Position numbers and translations under genes: made by a program. The notes beneath the pieces were generated by a model that had not been told where the DNA came from, did not search any database, and saw only the letters and a list, made by a program, of their open reading frames with translations. Shown in pieces: positions 15,039-23,342 of a DNA stretch of 27,753 bases (within the stretch, counting starts at the first letter, position 1; each line of letters starts with the position of its first letter). This stretch comes from JAQTRU01 sp041645555 (GTDB lineage Bacteria; Patescibacteriota; Patescibacteriia; Patescibacteriales; JAQTRU01): the NCBI GenBank assembly GCA_041645555.1, contig JBAZPX010000013.1, positions 1-27,753 of the forward strand. Reading direction: 5' to 3'.

Positions 15039-16475
15039 TTATCCAATTATTTTTATTACCCCATGATTAGCTCTTACTTCAACTACCATACCGTCTTTCA
15101 AGACCTTCGTGGCGATTTTGGTACCGATGATTGCCGGAATTCCCAGTTCCCGGGCCACGATGGCGGCGTGAGAAGTGATTCCGCCTTCGTCCGTCACAAT
15201 TGCCGTCGCTTTTTTAAGAGCGGGCATAAATTCTGGTCTGGTCATAGAGGTGACTAAGATATCGCCTGCTCTAACTTTGTCTAAAGAATTAATATCCTTG
15301 CAGATAATCACCCTGCCAATGGCTGTGCCATTATTAGCGATTGTGCCGTGAATTTCCTTCTGTTTTTCTGTCGCGCTTTCGGTTATCTTTTTTCTTATTT
15401 TTATTAATTTCTGGTATAAGGCACCCGTAATCTTTATTTCTCGATCTTCTTTTAACAAAAAAAATACTCCTTTAATTCGCCTCTCTAAATTTTTTCTTAG
15501 GGAACCAATATCTTTTAAAAAATTAATCTTTTCTACATCACTTACTCCTAAGTAATAAATAAAATGAGAAGGCATCGAAAGCCGGCGGCCAATTTCATCA
15601 ATGATTTTTCCCCAATAGCCAATCGTTTTTAGAGCGTTCCTTTTTCTTTCGTCTTGCCAAATTGTAGTAAAATCAATAGTTTCAACCATTTTTTTTACTT
15701 CTTTACTTAATTTAATCTTGACTTTGGGGGCGACTCTAATTATTTTATTTTTTTGTTTCTTTTTGGTCTCCCGAAAAAACCTTAGACGTTGTTCTAATGA
15801 ATTAATGGTTAACTTTTTGGGACCGGCATAACTATTTTGAATCCAAAAATATTTTTTTAAATGTTCCTTTAAATTTTCTTTCCGCTCAGATGAAGATAAA
15901 AGAGAAATCTTAAGCAATTCATTTTCTTCTTTAGCTATAAAAGAAGGCTTGCTCGGAACCGTCAATTGAACAAAATATTTATTAAATTCTTTCTTTTCTT
16001 CTATCTCATCAAAAAGTTTTTTCCTAAATTCTTTTTCCAATTCTATACTGATTGAATCAACTAAATGGCCAAGGCCAACCGAATCAATTTGGGCTTTAGC
16101 GCATTTTTTGAATAAATCAAATAATTCTTCATTCTTGATTTCTCTAAGTTTTAGAACGGCTATTTTTTCAAAAAGTTTCTCGTGCTCATTAAAAATTTCT
16201 TCATATTGTTTTTTTGTTTTTATCAGATAATCTGGATCTTGGGCAAGTTTATTTTTGATAATCCGCCAAATCATTTTGAAATCCGAGACGAGATAATCCA
16301 TTTCTCCATAACCTTCTTTATAATTAAAACAAAAACCATTGTAGCCAAAACCTAATATTTCTTTTATTACAAAACCACTTTGGGCAGAATGATTTAAAAA
16401 AATAGGAGCACTATTAAAACTTTGAGTATAGCGTTCTTCTTTTAAAAATTTCTGGAAATAATTAACTGTTTCCAT
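15039..16475 (-). CDS. PEP-utilizer swivel-domain protein PM5
   Basis: This protein has 478 residues. The swivel His is residue 436 in GGITSHAAIVAREL; the Thr at minus two is kept. The VEVDA strand seen in the other copies reads VEVRA here. The N-terminal region is long, helical and Lys/Glu-rich, with YLVSDFKMIWRIIKNKL at 61-77. Blocks follow in the usual order: LTVPSKPSFIAKEENELLKIS (171-191), KKYFWIQNSYAGPKKL (207-222), WQDERKRNALKTIGYWGKIIDEIGRRL (273-299) and the IKITG beta block near 356. This is the clearest example of the N-terminal architecture. There is no kinase domain. It lies 13 bases after PM4. Confidence 0.87.
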   Translation of the reverse strand: METVNYFQKFLKEERYTQSFNSAPIFLNHSAQSGFVIKEILGFGYNGFCFNYKEGYGEMDYLVSDFKMIWRIIKNKLAQDPDYLIKTKKQYEEIFNEHEKLFEKIAVLKLREIKNEELFDLFKKCAKAQIDSVGLGHLVDSISIELEKEFRKKLFDEIEEKKEFNKYFVQLTVPSKPSFIAKEENELLKISLLSSSERKENLKEHLKKYFWIQNSYAGPKKLTINSLEQRLRFFRETKKKQKNKIIRVAPKVKIKLSKEVKKMVETIDFTTIWQDERKRNALKTIGYWGKIIDEIGRRLSMPSHFIYYLGVSDVEKINFLKDIGSLRKNLERRIKGVFFLLKEDREIKITGALYQKLIKIRKKITESATEKQKEIHGTIANNGTAIGRVIICKDINSLDKVRAGDILVTSMTRPEFMPALKKATAIVTDEGGITSHAAIVARELGIPAIIGTKIATKVLKDGMVVEVRANHGVIKIIG

Positions 16476-16488
16476 AAGTTTAATATTT

Positions 16489-17958
16489 CTACTTTTTAAT
16501 CAATCTTACTACCCCCCGCTCCGCATCTACTTCTACTAAATCCCCGTCTTTCAACACTTGCGTGGCGATTTTCGTGCCGACAATGCAGGGAATATTAAGT
16601 TCGCGCGAAATGATCGCTGCGTGTGACATTAATCCTCCGACATCGGTAATGATGGCAGCCGCTTTACGCATAAGCGGAACAAAATCGGGAGAAGTCATGG
16701 GAGCGACCAGAATTCCCCCTTTTTTAAAACCTGATCCTTGATGGGGACTTAAAATTACCTTGACCTTTCCCCTGGTAATTGCTTTTCCCCCTTTGCTTAC
16801 TACTGTCCCTTGAATGATGTCTTTATTGCCTGGCTTGCCCGAGTTTACTGCTCTTTGTATTATTTTTTGCAGCTTATTCCCGGTTAGAAGCTCGAAATTG
16901 CCGTTTCCAATTTCAAAAACGCAAAATTTATCTCTTATTTTTAGAATATTTGGGCTGATTTTAATTCCCTTTTTGTGCAAATCAAGCCATTCTTCCGCGG
17001 TATATAGTTCTAATTGGCTTAAAGGAATATTGAATTTTTCCGAGCTCACCTTGTTAATCATTCGCACTAACCCATTATACTGCCAAATTTTTGTTTTCCG
17101 ATTATCTTGCCACCAGATAGAAAAAGACAAGCGCCGAACAATATGCAAAAATTTTTTCGGAAGTTCGGAACTTTTTATGAATTGCATTTTTTTCGCTAAA
17201 ACATTATCTGGAAGAATTTTAATTTCAAAAATCTTTTTCTTCGCCTCCGGCTTATTTAAATTTTTCAATTCTTTAAGAAAATCTTTTCCATTAAGAAAAA
17301 ATCCACTACGGAAACTGTCATTCACCCAATACCATTTTGCCGCAAACTTTTTTAATTTTTTTCCCAGATCTTTTTTTGAATTAGATTTAACGTAAAGCTT
17401 TAATAATTCAAGCTCGGATTGCTGATGAAAACTCAAGGCTTCCGGTGCCAGTAAAATTTCTAAGGCGAGATCGATTTTCTTTTTTGGCAAATATCCGCTT
17501 AGTTGTTTTTTCAAATATTCCGGGGAGCCAAAATTCGCCAATTCAAAAACAAAAGTCGATGTCCAAAAATTTATTAACTGATCATAAACTAATTTTGCAA
17601 TTTTGGATAATTCGTCTGGGAAAAGGTTTTTTTTAGACAATGTTTTTTTAATTTTTATTTCCAATTCATCGCCAGTTTTTACTAAATGCCTATATTCTTT
17701 TTTTAAATCTAAAAATTTTTTTTCATTAAGCAGCCACTTTTCTATCGCTATCTCCGCTCGATTCTGCATCTTTCTTTTTTCCCAGATGAAAGTCATGCGC
17801 TCGCGCTGAAAAATGCCCATCATCTCCGGCCATAATACGCCATAAGTTTTCGCTACCAAGGCGGAAAGCGGAAGAAGCCAAAAACTAGGATACAAAATCC
17901 GGGCGTCGATAGGTCCCCACTGATCAAGGGGTTTTTTAAGATTAACTTTCAACTTCAT
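16489..17958 (-). CDS. PEP-utilizer swivel-domain protein PM4
   Basis: This protein has 489 residues. The swivel His is residue 446 in DVGGLMSHAAIISREL; the usual Thr at minus two is Met. The N-terminus (MKLKVNLKKPLDQWGPIDAR) differs from all other members. It has the array blocks LLAPEALSFHQQSELELLKLY (169-189), AAKWYWVNDSFRSGFF (206-221), WWQDNRKTKIWQYNGLVRMI (282-301) with YTAEEW, and FELLTGNKLQKII (355-367). ATP-grasp and PEP-binding barrel domains are absent. It starts 22 bases after the stop of the truncated swivel copy. I see no Shine-Dalgarno sequence. Confidence 0.87.
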   Translation of the reverse strand: MKLKVNLKKPLDQWGPIDARILYPSFWLLPLSALVAKTYGVLWPEMMGIFQRERMTFIWEKRKMQNRAEIAIEKWLLNEKKFLDLKKEYRHLVKTGDELEIKIKKTLSKKNLFPDELSKIAKLVYDQLINFWTSTFVFELANFGSPEYLKKQLSGYLPKKKIDLALEILLAPEALSFHQQSELELLKLYVKSNSKKDLGKKLKKFAAKWYWVNDSFRSGFFLNGKDFLKELKNLNKPEAKKKIFEIKILPDNVLAKKMQFIKSSELPKKFLHIVRRLSFSIWWQDNRKTKIWQYNGLVRMINKVSSEKFNIPLSQLELYTAEEWLDLHKKGIKISPNILKIRDKFCVFEIGNGNFELLTGNKLQKIIQRAVNSGKPGNKDIIQGTVVSKGGKAITRGKVKVILSPHQGSGFKKGGILVAPMTSPDFVPLMRKAAAIITDVGGLMSHAAIISRELNIPCIVGTKIATQVLKDGDLVEVDAERGVVRLIKK

Positions 17959-17980
17959 ATTTTATTTTATCTTATCTTTT

Positions 17981-18151
17981 TTACTGCTTCTCTTCCCGCC
18001 CCGCATCCACCTCCACTAAATCCCCGTCTTTCAACACCTGCGTCGCAATTTTTGTGCCGACTACGCAAGGAATGCCGAATTCCCGGGAAATAATCGCCGC
18101 GTGGCAAGTCAACCCGCCGATATTGGTAACGATGGCCGCCGCTTTTTTCAT
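17981..18151 (-). pseudogene. Truncated swivel-domain copy, probably a decayed PM paralog
   Basis: This is a 56-codon frame whose ATG (18151-18149) overlaps the TGA stop of the HD gene (ATGA). The peptide begins MKKAAAIVTNIGGLTCHAAI and keeps the carrier His (residue 17) and KIATQVLKDGDLVEVDA. Everything upstream of the swivel core is missing, including the first swivel strands. After VDAGR the frame breaks: the annotated frame ends in EEKQ and stop, while the next frame reads AVKKIR and stop, as in intact paralogs. I read this as a small frameshift in the last strand. The DNA is about 94% identical to PM6 over 129 bases. It could be a translationally coupled mini-carrier, but decay after recombination is the simpler explanation. 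Confidence 0.7.
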
Positions 18152-18744
18152 AATTTTAAATTTTTTAGCATCTCTTTGGCTTTGGCTTCAATTTCGGGCA
18201 GAAAAAATTTTGTTTCCTTTAACAACAGCCCAATCGCTTCTTGCGGCCCGCAGCGATATAGTTTCATAATAGATTCAAATCTTTTTTTTGAAAATCTATC
18301 CAAGCTGTCTAAGTCGTGAAATAATTTTTTATTCAAAGTGTCGTATGCCTTAGCAAAATTAGGATCTTTTAATTGGTCAAAATCATGCATGCTTATAATC
18401 TCAACTACTTCTTTTCTTCTGGCGGGAGGATATTTTACGCTTTTTAGAATATCATCGGCTATTTTGGCGCCGGCCAGCATATGAACCAGTTTGCCGCCGG
18501 GAAATTTTTCCGGGCCAGTAACATACTTTATATGCTGGGGTAAAATCGCGGCATGGCCGATATCGTGCATCATCGCCACCGGAACCAGAACATCGGGATC
18601 GCCTTTTTTATTTTCGCCAATGTAATTTAAAACCAGCTCGGCGGTTTGCCGGCAATGAACCGTGTCTCCCTCTTTCCCCTTTTCTAATATCGGCTTCGCC
18701 TTTTGCCAGATTTTTAGATATTTTTTTGGCATTTTGATTTTCAT
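18148..18744 (-). CDS. HD-domain phosphohydrolase-like protein inside the array
   Basis: This is a 198-residue metal-dependent HD-superfamily protein. Metal-binding candidates are His30 (DTVHCRQTAEL), His60-Asp61 (MMHDIGH), His88 (LVHMLAG), His120-Asp121 (SMHD) and Asp144/Asp146 (FHDLDSLDRF). HD proteins hydrolyse phosphate esters, often of nucleotides; the substrate here cannot be told. It is the only gene in the minus-strand array without a swivel domain. Spacing of 11 bases to PM3 upstream and a four-base overlap with the truncated swivel copy downstream indicate the same transcript. It may have replaced the front part of a former PM gene, because the swivel remnant begins exactly where it ends. 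Confidence 0.87.
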   Translation of the reverse strand: MKIKMPKKYLKIWQKAKPILEKGKEGDTVHCRQTAELVLNYIGENKKGDPDVLVPVAMMHDIGHAAILPQHIKYVTGPEKFPGGKLVHMLAGAKIADDILKSVKYPPARRKEVVEIISMHDFDQLKDPNFAKAYDTLNKKLFHDLDSLDRFSKKRFESIMKLYRCGPQEAIGLLLKETKFFLPEIEAKAKEMLKNLKL

Positions 18745-18755
18745 AATTATCTGAA

Positions 18756-20330
18756 TTATCTATTTAATTTTTTGACTACGCCGTTGATAGCGTCCACTTC
18801 AACCAAATCGCCGTCTTTTAAAACTTTAGTGGCAATTCCCGTGCCGACCACGCAGGGTTTTTTAAGCTCGCGGGAAATAATGGCAGCGTGAGAGATAATG
18901 CCGCCTCGGTCAGTGACAAAAGCGGCGGCCTTCTTCATAGCAATAATCAAATCCGGATTCGTGGCCGGCGAAACCAAAATATCACCTTCTTTCACTTTAT
19001 CAACATCATCTTTAGTAATGACTATTTTTACAACGCCGGTTACTCTTCCTGCATAAGCAACGCTTCCTTTCAATTGATTCGTTTCTATTAGCTCATCTGT
19101 CGACTTAAAAACATATTTATTTATCAGCCTAGTCGCCTCGTCACCCGTCAAAACTTCTATTTCTCCCTTATAAACATGGGAAACGCAATATTCGGTCCGG
19201 CGACTAGCAATTTGACGGAAATTTTTATTCCGCAACAAGGCATCTTTTATCTCATAATCCACCAAATATTTTGTTTCCTTTGCGCTAAGATTAATCCGTT
19301 TAGCAATTTCTTCTATGACAGGTTCCATGGCCACATACGATTTCTGGTAAATCCCCTTGCGGTGGTCTTTCAAATAAGTGAAAAAAGATGAAACATTAAG
19401 CAGATAAACCAGCTTGGCCGGTAACCCGAGTTTCTTTATAACTGCCGCCTTTTCTGCCGGTAACTTCTGAAAATGCGTTTCGATTTTTTTGATCTGATTA
19501 ATTATTGATTCTTTCGAAGAAAAATCATTTCTTATCATTTTAATCAAATCATAAACGCTCATTGCCGGCCCGATATAATAAAACGTCAGCCAGCCAAATT
19601 CTTCGGTATGTCTTTTTAATAATCGGTGCGTTTGAGAATATTTATCTTTAATTAATAAAATTAGTTTTTGGTCATTTTTTTCTTTGAATAAATTTTTGAA
19701 AGCGGGAAGTTCTTTTTCGATTTGCAAAATCAAATTAAGCCGGCCGATTTCTTCCTGCATCACTTCGCTTTTTTTATCGCCTGAGGTCAAGAGGCTATAG
19801 TAATTTGAAATTTCTTTGGCGGTTAATTTTTTTTGTCCGCCGATTTTTTTAAACTGTTCCATCAAATAATTGGATAGATACGGAATTTTCATGCCGTCCA
19901 GCACTACTGGTACGCCGCCCCAATCCCTCATTTTTGTAATCAGCTGGCCGTATTTATGATAAACCCCGTAGAGTTCCGGATCGGTTAAGTTATTTATCTT
20001 GATTTTATTTATTCTTTGGCAGAATTTCATAAGCGCCGCGCCACAACCTAATATCTTTTTTTCTACCAATTTATAATACTTTTCTTTTTTAAAAATCCGA
20101 GCGAATATTTTTTTCCCAAGTCTCTCCGCTTCTCCAATATTCATATAAGAATCAGCGTGGTCTTTGCTAAATTCAACAATAATCCTAGTAAAGTTACTGC
20201 CTATTGCCTCTTTTGCGCCGCTAGTAAAAGAAATATCAGCAAAATAATAGGGGTAAATATAAAACCTATCTATATTAAATATCATTTCATAAGATGATTT
20301 TTTGTGGGATTTAAATAATAATTTTTTCAT
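18756..20330 (-). CDS. PEP-utilizer swivel-domain protein PM3 (longest array member)
   Basis: This protein has 524 residues. The swivel His is residue 481 in DRGGIISHAAIISREL; the Thr at minus two is Ile. The N-terminal helical part carries LTDPELYGVYHKYGQLITKM (115-134) followed by a WGGVPVVLDG segment, which recalls the helical substrate domain of PEP-synthase-like phosphotransferases. Later blocks: HTEEFGWLTFYYIGPAMSVYD (241-261), YLKDHRKGIYQKSYVAMEPVIEEIAKR (319-345), and the RRTEYCVSHVYKGEIEVLTGDEA beta block (377-399). ATP-grasp and TIM barrel are lacking. It lies nine bases after PM2 and 11 bases before the HD gene. Confidence 0.88.
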   Translation of the reverse strand: MKKLLFKSHKKSSYEMIFNIDRFYIYPYYFADISFTSGAKEAIGSNFTRIIVEFSKDHADSYMNIGEAERLGKKIFARIFKKEKYYKLVEKKILGCGAALMKFCQRINKIKINNLTDPELYGVYHKYGQLITKMRDWGGVPVVLDGMKIPYLSNYLMEQFKKIGGQKKLTAKEISNYYSLLTSGDKKSEVMQEEIGRLNLILQIEKELPAFKNLFKEKNDQKLILLIKDKYSQTHRLLKRHTEEFGWLTFYYIGPAMSVYDLIKMIRNDFSSKESIINQIKKIETHFQKLPAEKAAVIKKLGLPAKLVYLLNVSSFFTYLKDHRKGIYQKSYVAMEPVIEEIAKRINLSAKETKYLVDYEIKDALLRNKNFRQIASRRTEYCVSHVYKGEIEVLTGDEATRLINKYVFKSTDELIETNQLKGSVAYAGRVTGVVKIVITKDDVDKVKEGDILVSPATNPDLIIAMKKAAAFVTDRGGIISHAAIISRELKKPCVVGTGIATKVLKDGDLVEVDAINGVVKKLNR

Positions 20331-20339
20331 AGTTTAGAA

Positions 20340-21836
20340 TTATCTATTTAATTTTCTTACTATCCCCCTGTCCGCGTCAACCTCAATTAATTGGCCATCC
20401 CCCAGCACTTGTGTCGCGATTTTCGTGCCCACCACGCAAGGAATCCCTAACTCGCGGGAAACTATGGCCGCGTGGCAGGTGATTCCGCCTTCATCCGTAA
20501 TAATGGCCGCGGCTTTTTTCATAGCGGAGATTAGCTCCGGATTGGTTGCCCGGGAGACTAAAATATTTCCTTTGGCCATTTTTGGCAAATCTTTTTTACT
20601 ATTAATTATTTTTACTATGCCCTGCGCCCTTCCGGCCCGGGCCGGCATGCCTTTTATCTCAGCCCCTGCCCGTTTCTCTCTTTCCTTAGCAAAAGACAGT
20701 TTTCTAAATCGCCTGTTTGCTTTTTCGCCAGTTAATATTTCCACTCCTTTTTTTGGGGAGATAAGGATTAAAGAACTTTTCATCCTGGCTTTGGCTATTT
20801 TTTTAAGCCCTTTTCCCCTGCCCCAGAATTTTTCCCATTCATCCAGAAAAATATATTTTGCCTCTAGGGAGTTAAGGCCTAAACGGCGGCCCATTTCCTC
20901 CAAAACCAGATAAAAATTCCGGGTGGACTTCTGAAATCCGTATTCCCTGGCCCATTTGTAATATCCTAAATTCCGGACTAGCTCAAAAACCTTTATTTCT
21001 TTTCTGTTTAATCTGATCTCTTGGCAGACTTTCCTGAAATTTTTTTCCGTTTCTCTTTCGTAATTTTTTAGCTCTTTTATTTTCTTTCCTATGTCTAAAC
21101 CAGACTTGGTTTTTTCTAAAATTAATTTAAGGTAATGATTTATATTCCAATTTGTTTTATTAGTAAAGTCAAAAGATAAATAATTAAATCTTTTATTAAG
21201 CGCTTCCAGCTCTGGCCGAAATTTTTTTAAAACTTCCTGCCGGCTAAAAAGCCCCCTCTCCTTTATTTTTTCCGCCAGCTCCAGAACCGCGATTTCCTGC
21301 TTATTGGTTTCCAGACTCTTGGGCGGGTTAGTTAAAATTATGAGATAGTCGGCGAATTTTTCCGGCCTGGTTTTTGTTTTCTTTTTTAAAATTTCATTCA
21401 TCCTTCTATAAATGGGATTATCTTCATAATAGCCCAGAAAACTCTGGCAGGAGCCATAGGAATAAAAATCATAAAATCGCCGGTCATAATCTCGGCAGAA
21501 TTTAAGCAGCCCGTCATATTTCTCTTTTTTTAAGCCGGAAGAAAAATTTTTTCTAGAAAAAATTTCTAATTTTCTAGATTTCTCGTAAGCCCTGACAAAA
21601 ATATTATAAAGAAAGGCCGGGTTCTTAAGCGCCCTGCCCGCTAAATCCTCAACGGTTTTTTTTAGCCCCGAGTCATCATAAAAATAACCGCCCAGCCCTT
21701 TTTGATAATAATTGCCTCCGGCCTTGATCCGGCTACCCGGGAAAATCTTCCTAAAGCCAATAACCGTGGATTCAATAACCGGTCTCATTAAAATCGGCGG
21801 GTAAGTTCTTTTTTGCCAGATATAGGAATACTTCAT
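20340..21836 (-). CDS. PEP-utilizer swivel-domain protein PM2
   Basis: This protein has 498 residues. The swivel His is residue 455 in DEGGITCHAAIVSREL, with the Thr at minus two kept. The N-terminus includes a GG-rich segment (GGNYYQKGLGGYFYDD, 40-55) and a YDRRFYDFYSYGS region (117-129) not seen in the other copies. Array blocks are LILTNPPKSLETNKQEIAVLELA (about 166-188), KRFNYLSFDFTNKTNW (215-230; the usual GW is YL), KWAREYGFQKSTRNFYLVLEEMGRRL (294-319) and GVEILTGEKANRRF (364-377). It has no kinase or PEP-binding domain. It starts 17 bases after PM1. Confidence 0.88.
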   Translation of the reverse strand: MKYSYIWQKRTYPPILMRPVIESTVIGFRKIFPGSRIKAGGNYYQKGLGGYFYDDSGLKKTVEDLAGRALKNPAFLYNIFVRAYEKSRKLEIFSRKNFSSGLKKEKYDGLLKFCRDYDRRFYDFYSYGSCQSFLGYYEDNPIYRRMNEILKKKTKTRPEKFADYLIILTNPPKSLETNKQEIAVLELAEKIKERGLFSRQEVLKKFRPELEALNKRFNYLSFDFTNKTNWNINHYLKLILEKTKSGLDIGKKIKELKNYERETEKNFRKVCQEIRLNRKEIKVFELVRNLGYYKWAREYGFQKSTRNFYLVLEEMGRRLGLNSLEAKYIFLDEWEKFWGRGKGLKKIAKARMKSSLILISPKKGVEILTGEKANRRFRKLSFAKEREKRAGAEIKGMPARAGRAQGIVKIINSKKDLPKMAKGNILVSRATNPELISAMKKAAAIITDEGGITCHAAIVSRELGIPCVVGTKIATQVLGDGQLIEVDADRGIVRKLNR

Positions 21837-21853
21837 ATTTTAAATCAACAAAT

Positions 21854-23284
21854 TTATTTATATTTCTTTCTCACAATCCCTCGCCCCGTATCTATTTCCA
21901 CTAAATCCCCATCTTTTAAGACCTGCGTCGCGATTTTCGTGCCGATAATACAGGGTTTTCCCATTTCGCGGGAAACTATGGCGGCATGGCAGGTTATTCC
22001 GCCTTCGTCAGTAATAAATCCGGCTGCTTTCTTCATGGCTAAAATATAATCCGGCGTAGTCATAGAAGCAACGACAAAATCTCCGGTTTTTACTTTTTTA
22101 ACATCCTCCGGCGTAAATAAAATTTTTACCCGCCCTTCATATTTTTCTTTCAGCCCTTTTGAGGCAACGAACCCTTTTATAATCCCATCGCCCGGTTTTT
22201 CCTTGTTATTATTTAAAAATTCTTTTTGTTCCCGGGGAGTTAAAAATTTTATTTTCCCATTTTTAAATTCCGCGGTAAATTCGTTTTTTATTCTTTGTTC
22301 GCTTAATCCTAAAAATTTCTCTTTCTGGCTTTGGACTAAGGGTAATTCCTCGGTCAGAAGATATTTTAAATTTACGTATGAAATATTAAATCGCCTCTCT
22401 ATCTCCCATAAAATTTTTGCGTAGCAATAGCTCAATCCAAAATCCACCTTTTTTCTTTCATCCGTCCAAAGCGCTAAATAATTTAGCTTACCGATTTGCC
22501 CTAATTGCTGTTTGGTAAGCTTGAATTTTTTAATAATTTCCTCGCGTTGCTTTAAATTTTCTTTATCGGCTGCTGTTATTATTTTCAATTTTTTTTCGGC
22601 GCTCGAAAAATTATTTTTAATTTCTTTGATAAAATACTCTTTCCCCCAGTATTCCGGCCCATCATAGCCGAATGGAATCCAGCCGTATTTATCGGATAAT
22701 TTAATCGCGGTTTCCCCCAAATTACTTTTTTTATTTTTTATTAAAACCGCGGCTGAAAGCAAATCAAATTCCAATTGGCTTACAAAGGTTTTTTTAACCG
22801 GCGTGGAAAGGGTTAAAAATTCGACTTCTGGAATTCGTAAATTTTTCTTTACCAGTTCCCTGAATTGGTCGCCTCCCCAAAACCAGGCCGGAACATTAAT
22901 GATATCATAATCAAACCAAAGCTCTTTAATTTTTTCAGCCGCTACTATTAATTTTTTAAAGCTTAATTTTACGAGATCTTCGTTGCAAAATTTTTTGCGG
23001 AATAAATCGGCTCGCCCCTCCGCTTTTTCTATTTCTTTTTTTAAAAAAGAGAAATATGCTTTATCATTAAGCAACCGCCGGCTGATAGTTTTTCCCGACC
23101 TGCTCCAGTTCTCCTTTAAATGGACTTGCCTGAGATAACCATCTTTATAGACTTGCCATATTATGTCAGCCCGAGTCCTGTGTATTTTTTTTACCAGTAG
23201 CGAAGACTGGCAGATTCCGTTCCAATAGCAGGCCGTAAGCATGTTCTGCCTTTTTCTAATAATTAAGTATTTATTACTTGCCAT
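21854..23284 (-). CDS. PEP-utilizer swivel-domain protein PM1 (first gene of the array)
   Basis: This protein has 476 residues. The swivel domain covers about 365-476, with carrier His433 in DEGGITCHAAIVSREM and the Thr at minus two kept, followed by KPCIIGTKIATQVLKDGDLVEIDT. The upstream part carries LTLSTPVKKTFVSQLEFDLLSA (157-178), SDKYGWIPFGYDGPEYWGKEYF (197-218), LALWTDERKKVDFGLSYCYAK (270-290) with IERRFNISY..LKYLLTEEL, and GKIKFLTPREQ (343-353). The KYGW...GPxxW and ER-helix-YLT.EE order resembles rifampicin phosphotransferase substrate domains (KYGHR...PRW, then RE...YLT.EE). There is no ATP-grasp domain. Fifty-eight bases separate it from cvpA upstream; no clear promoter was found there. 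Confidence 0.88.
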   Translation of the reverse strand: MASNKYLIIRKRQNMLTACYWNGICQSSLLVKKIHRTRADIIWQVYKDGYLRQVHLKENWSRSGKTISRRLLNDKAYFSFLKKEIEKAEGRADLFRKKFCNEDLVKLSFKKLIVAAEKIKELWFDYDIINVPAWFWGGDQFRELVKKNLRIPEVEFLTLSTPVKKTFVSQLEFDLLSAAVLIKNKKSNLGETAIKLSDKYGWIPFGYDGPEYWGKEYFIKEIKNNFSSAEKKLKIITAADKENLKQREEIIKKFKLTKQQLGQIGKLNYLALWTDERKKVDFGLSYCYAKILWEIERRFNISYVNLKYLLTEELPLVQSQKEKFLGLSEQRIKNEFTAEFKNGKIKFLTPREQKEFLNNNKEKPGDGIIKGFVASKGLKEKYEGRVKILFTPEDVKKVKTGDFVVASMTTPDYILAMKKAAGFITDEGGITCHAAIVSREMGKPCIIGTKIATQVLKDGDLVEIDTGRGIVRKKYK

Positions 23285-23342
23285 ATAATTACTTTTTTCA
23301 TCGTGGGCCGGAAGTATGAAATAAATTTTTCCGTAAAACTTG

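Noticed and set aside
18148..18744. TGA recoded as Gly (code 25, Gracilibacteria/SR1) at the end of the HD gene.
   Set aside because: Reading through the TGA gives a frame unlike the swivel domain; the swivel lies in another frame starting with the overlapping ATG. A normal stop fits.
10243..23284. Calling the array genes true PEP synthase or pyruvate phosphate dikinase.
   Set aside because: They lack both the ATP-grasp domain and the PEP-binding TIM barrel, so they cannot carry out that reaction; only the swivel domain is shared.
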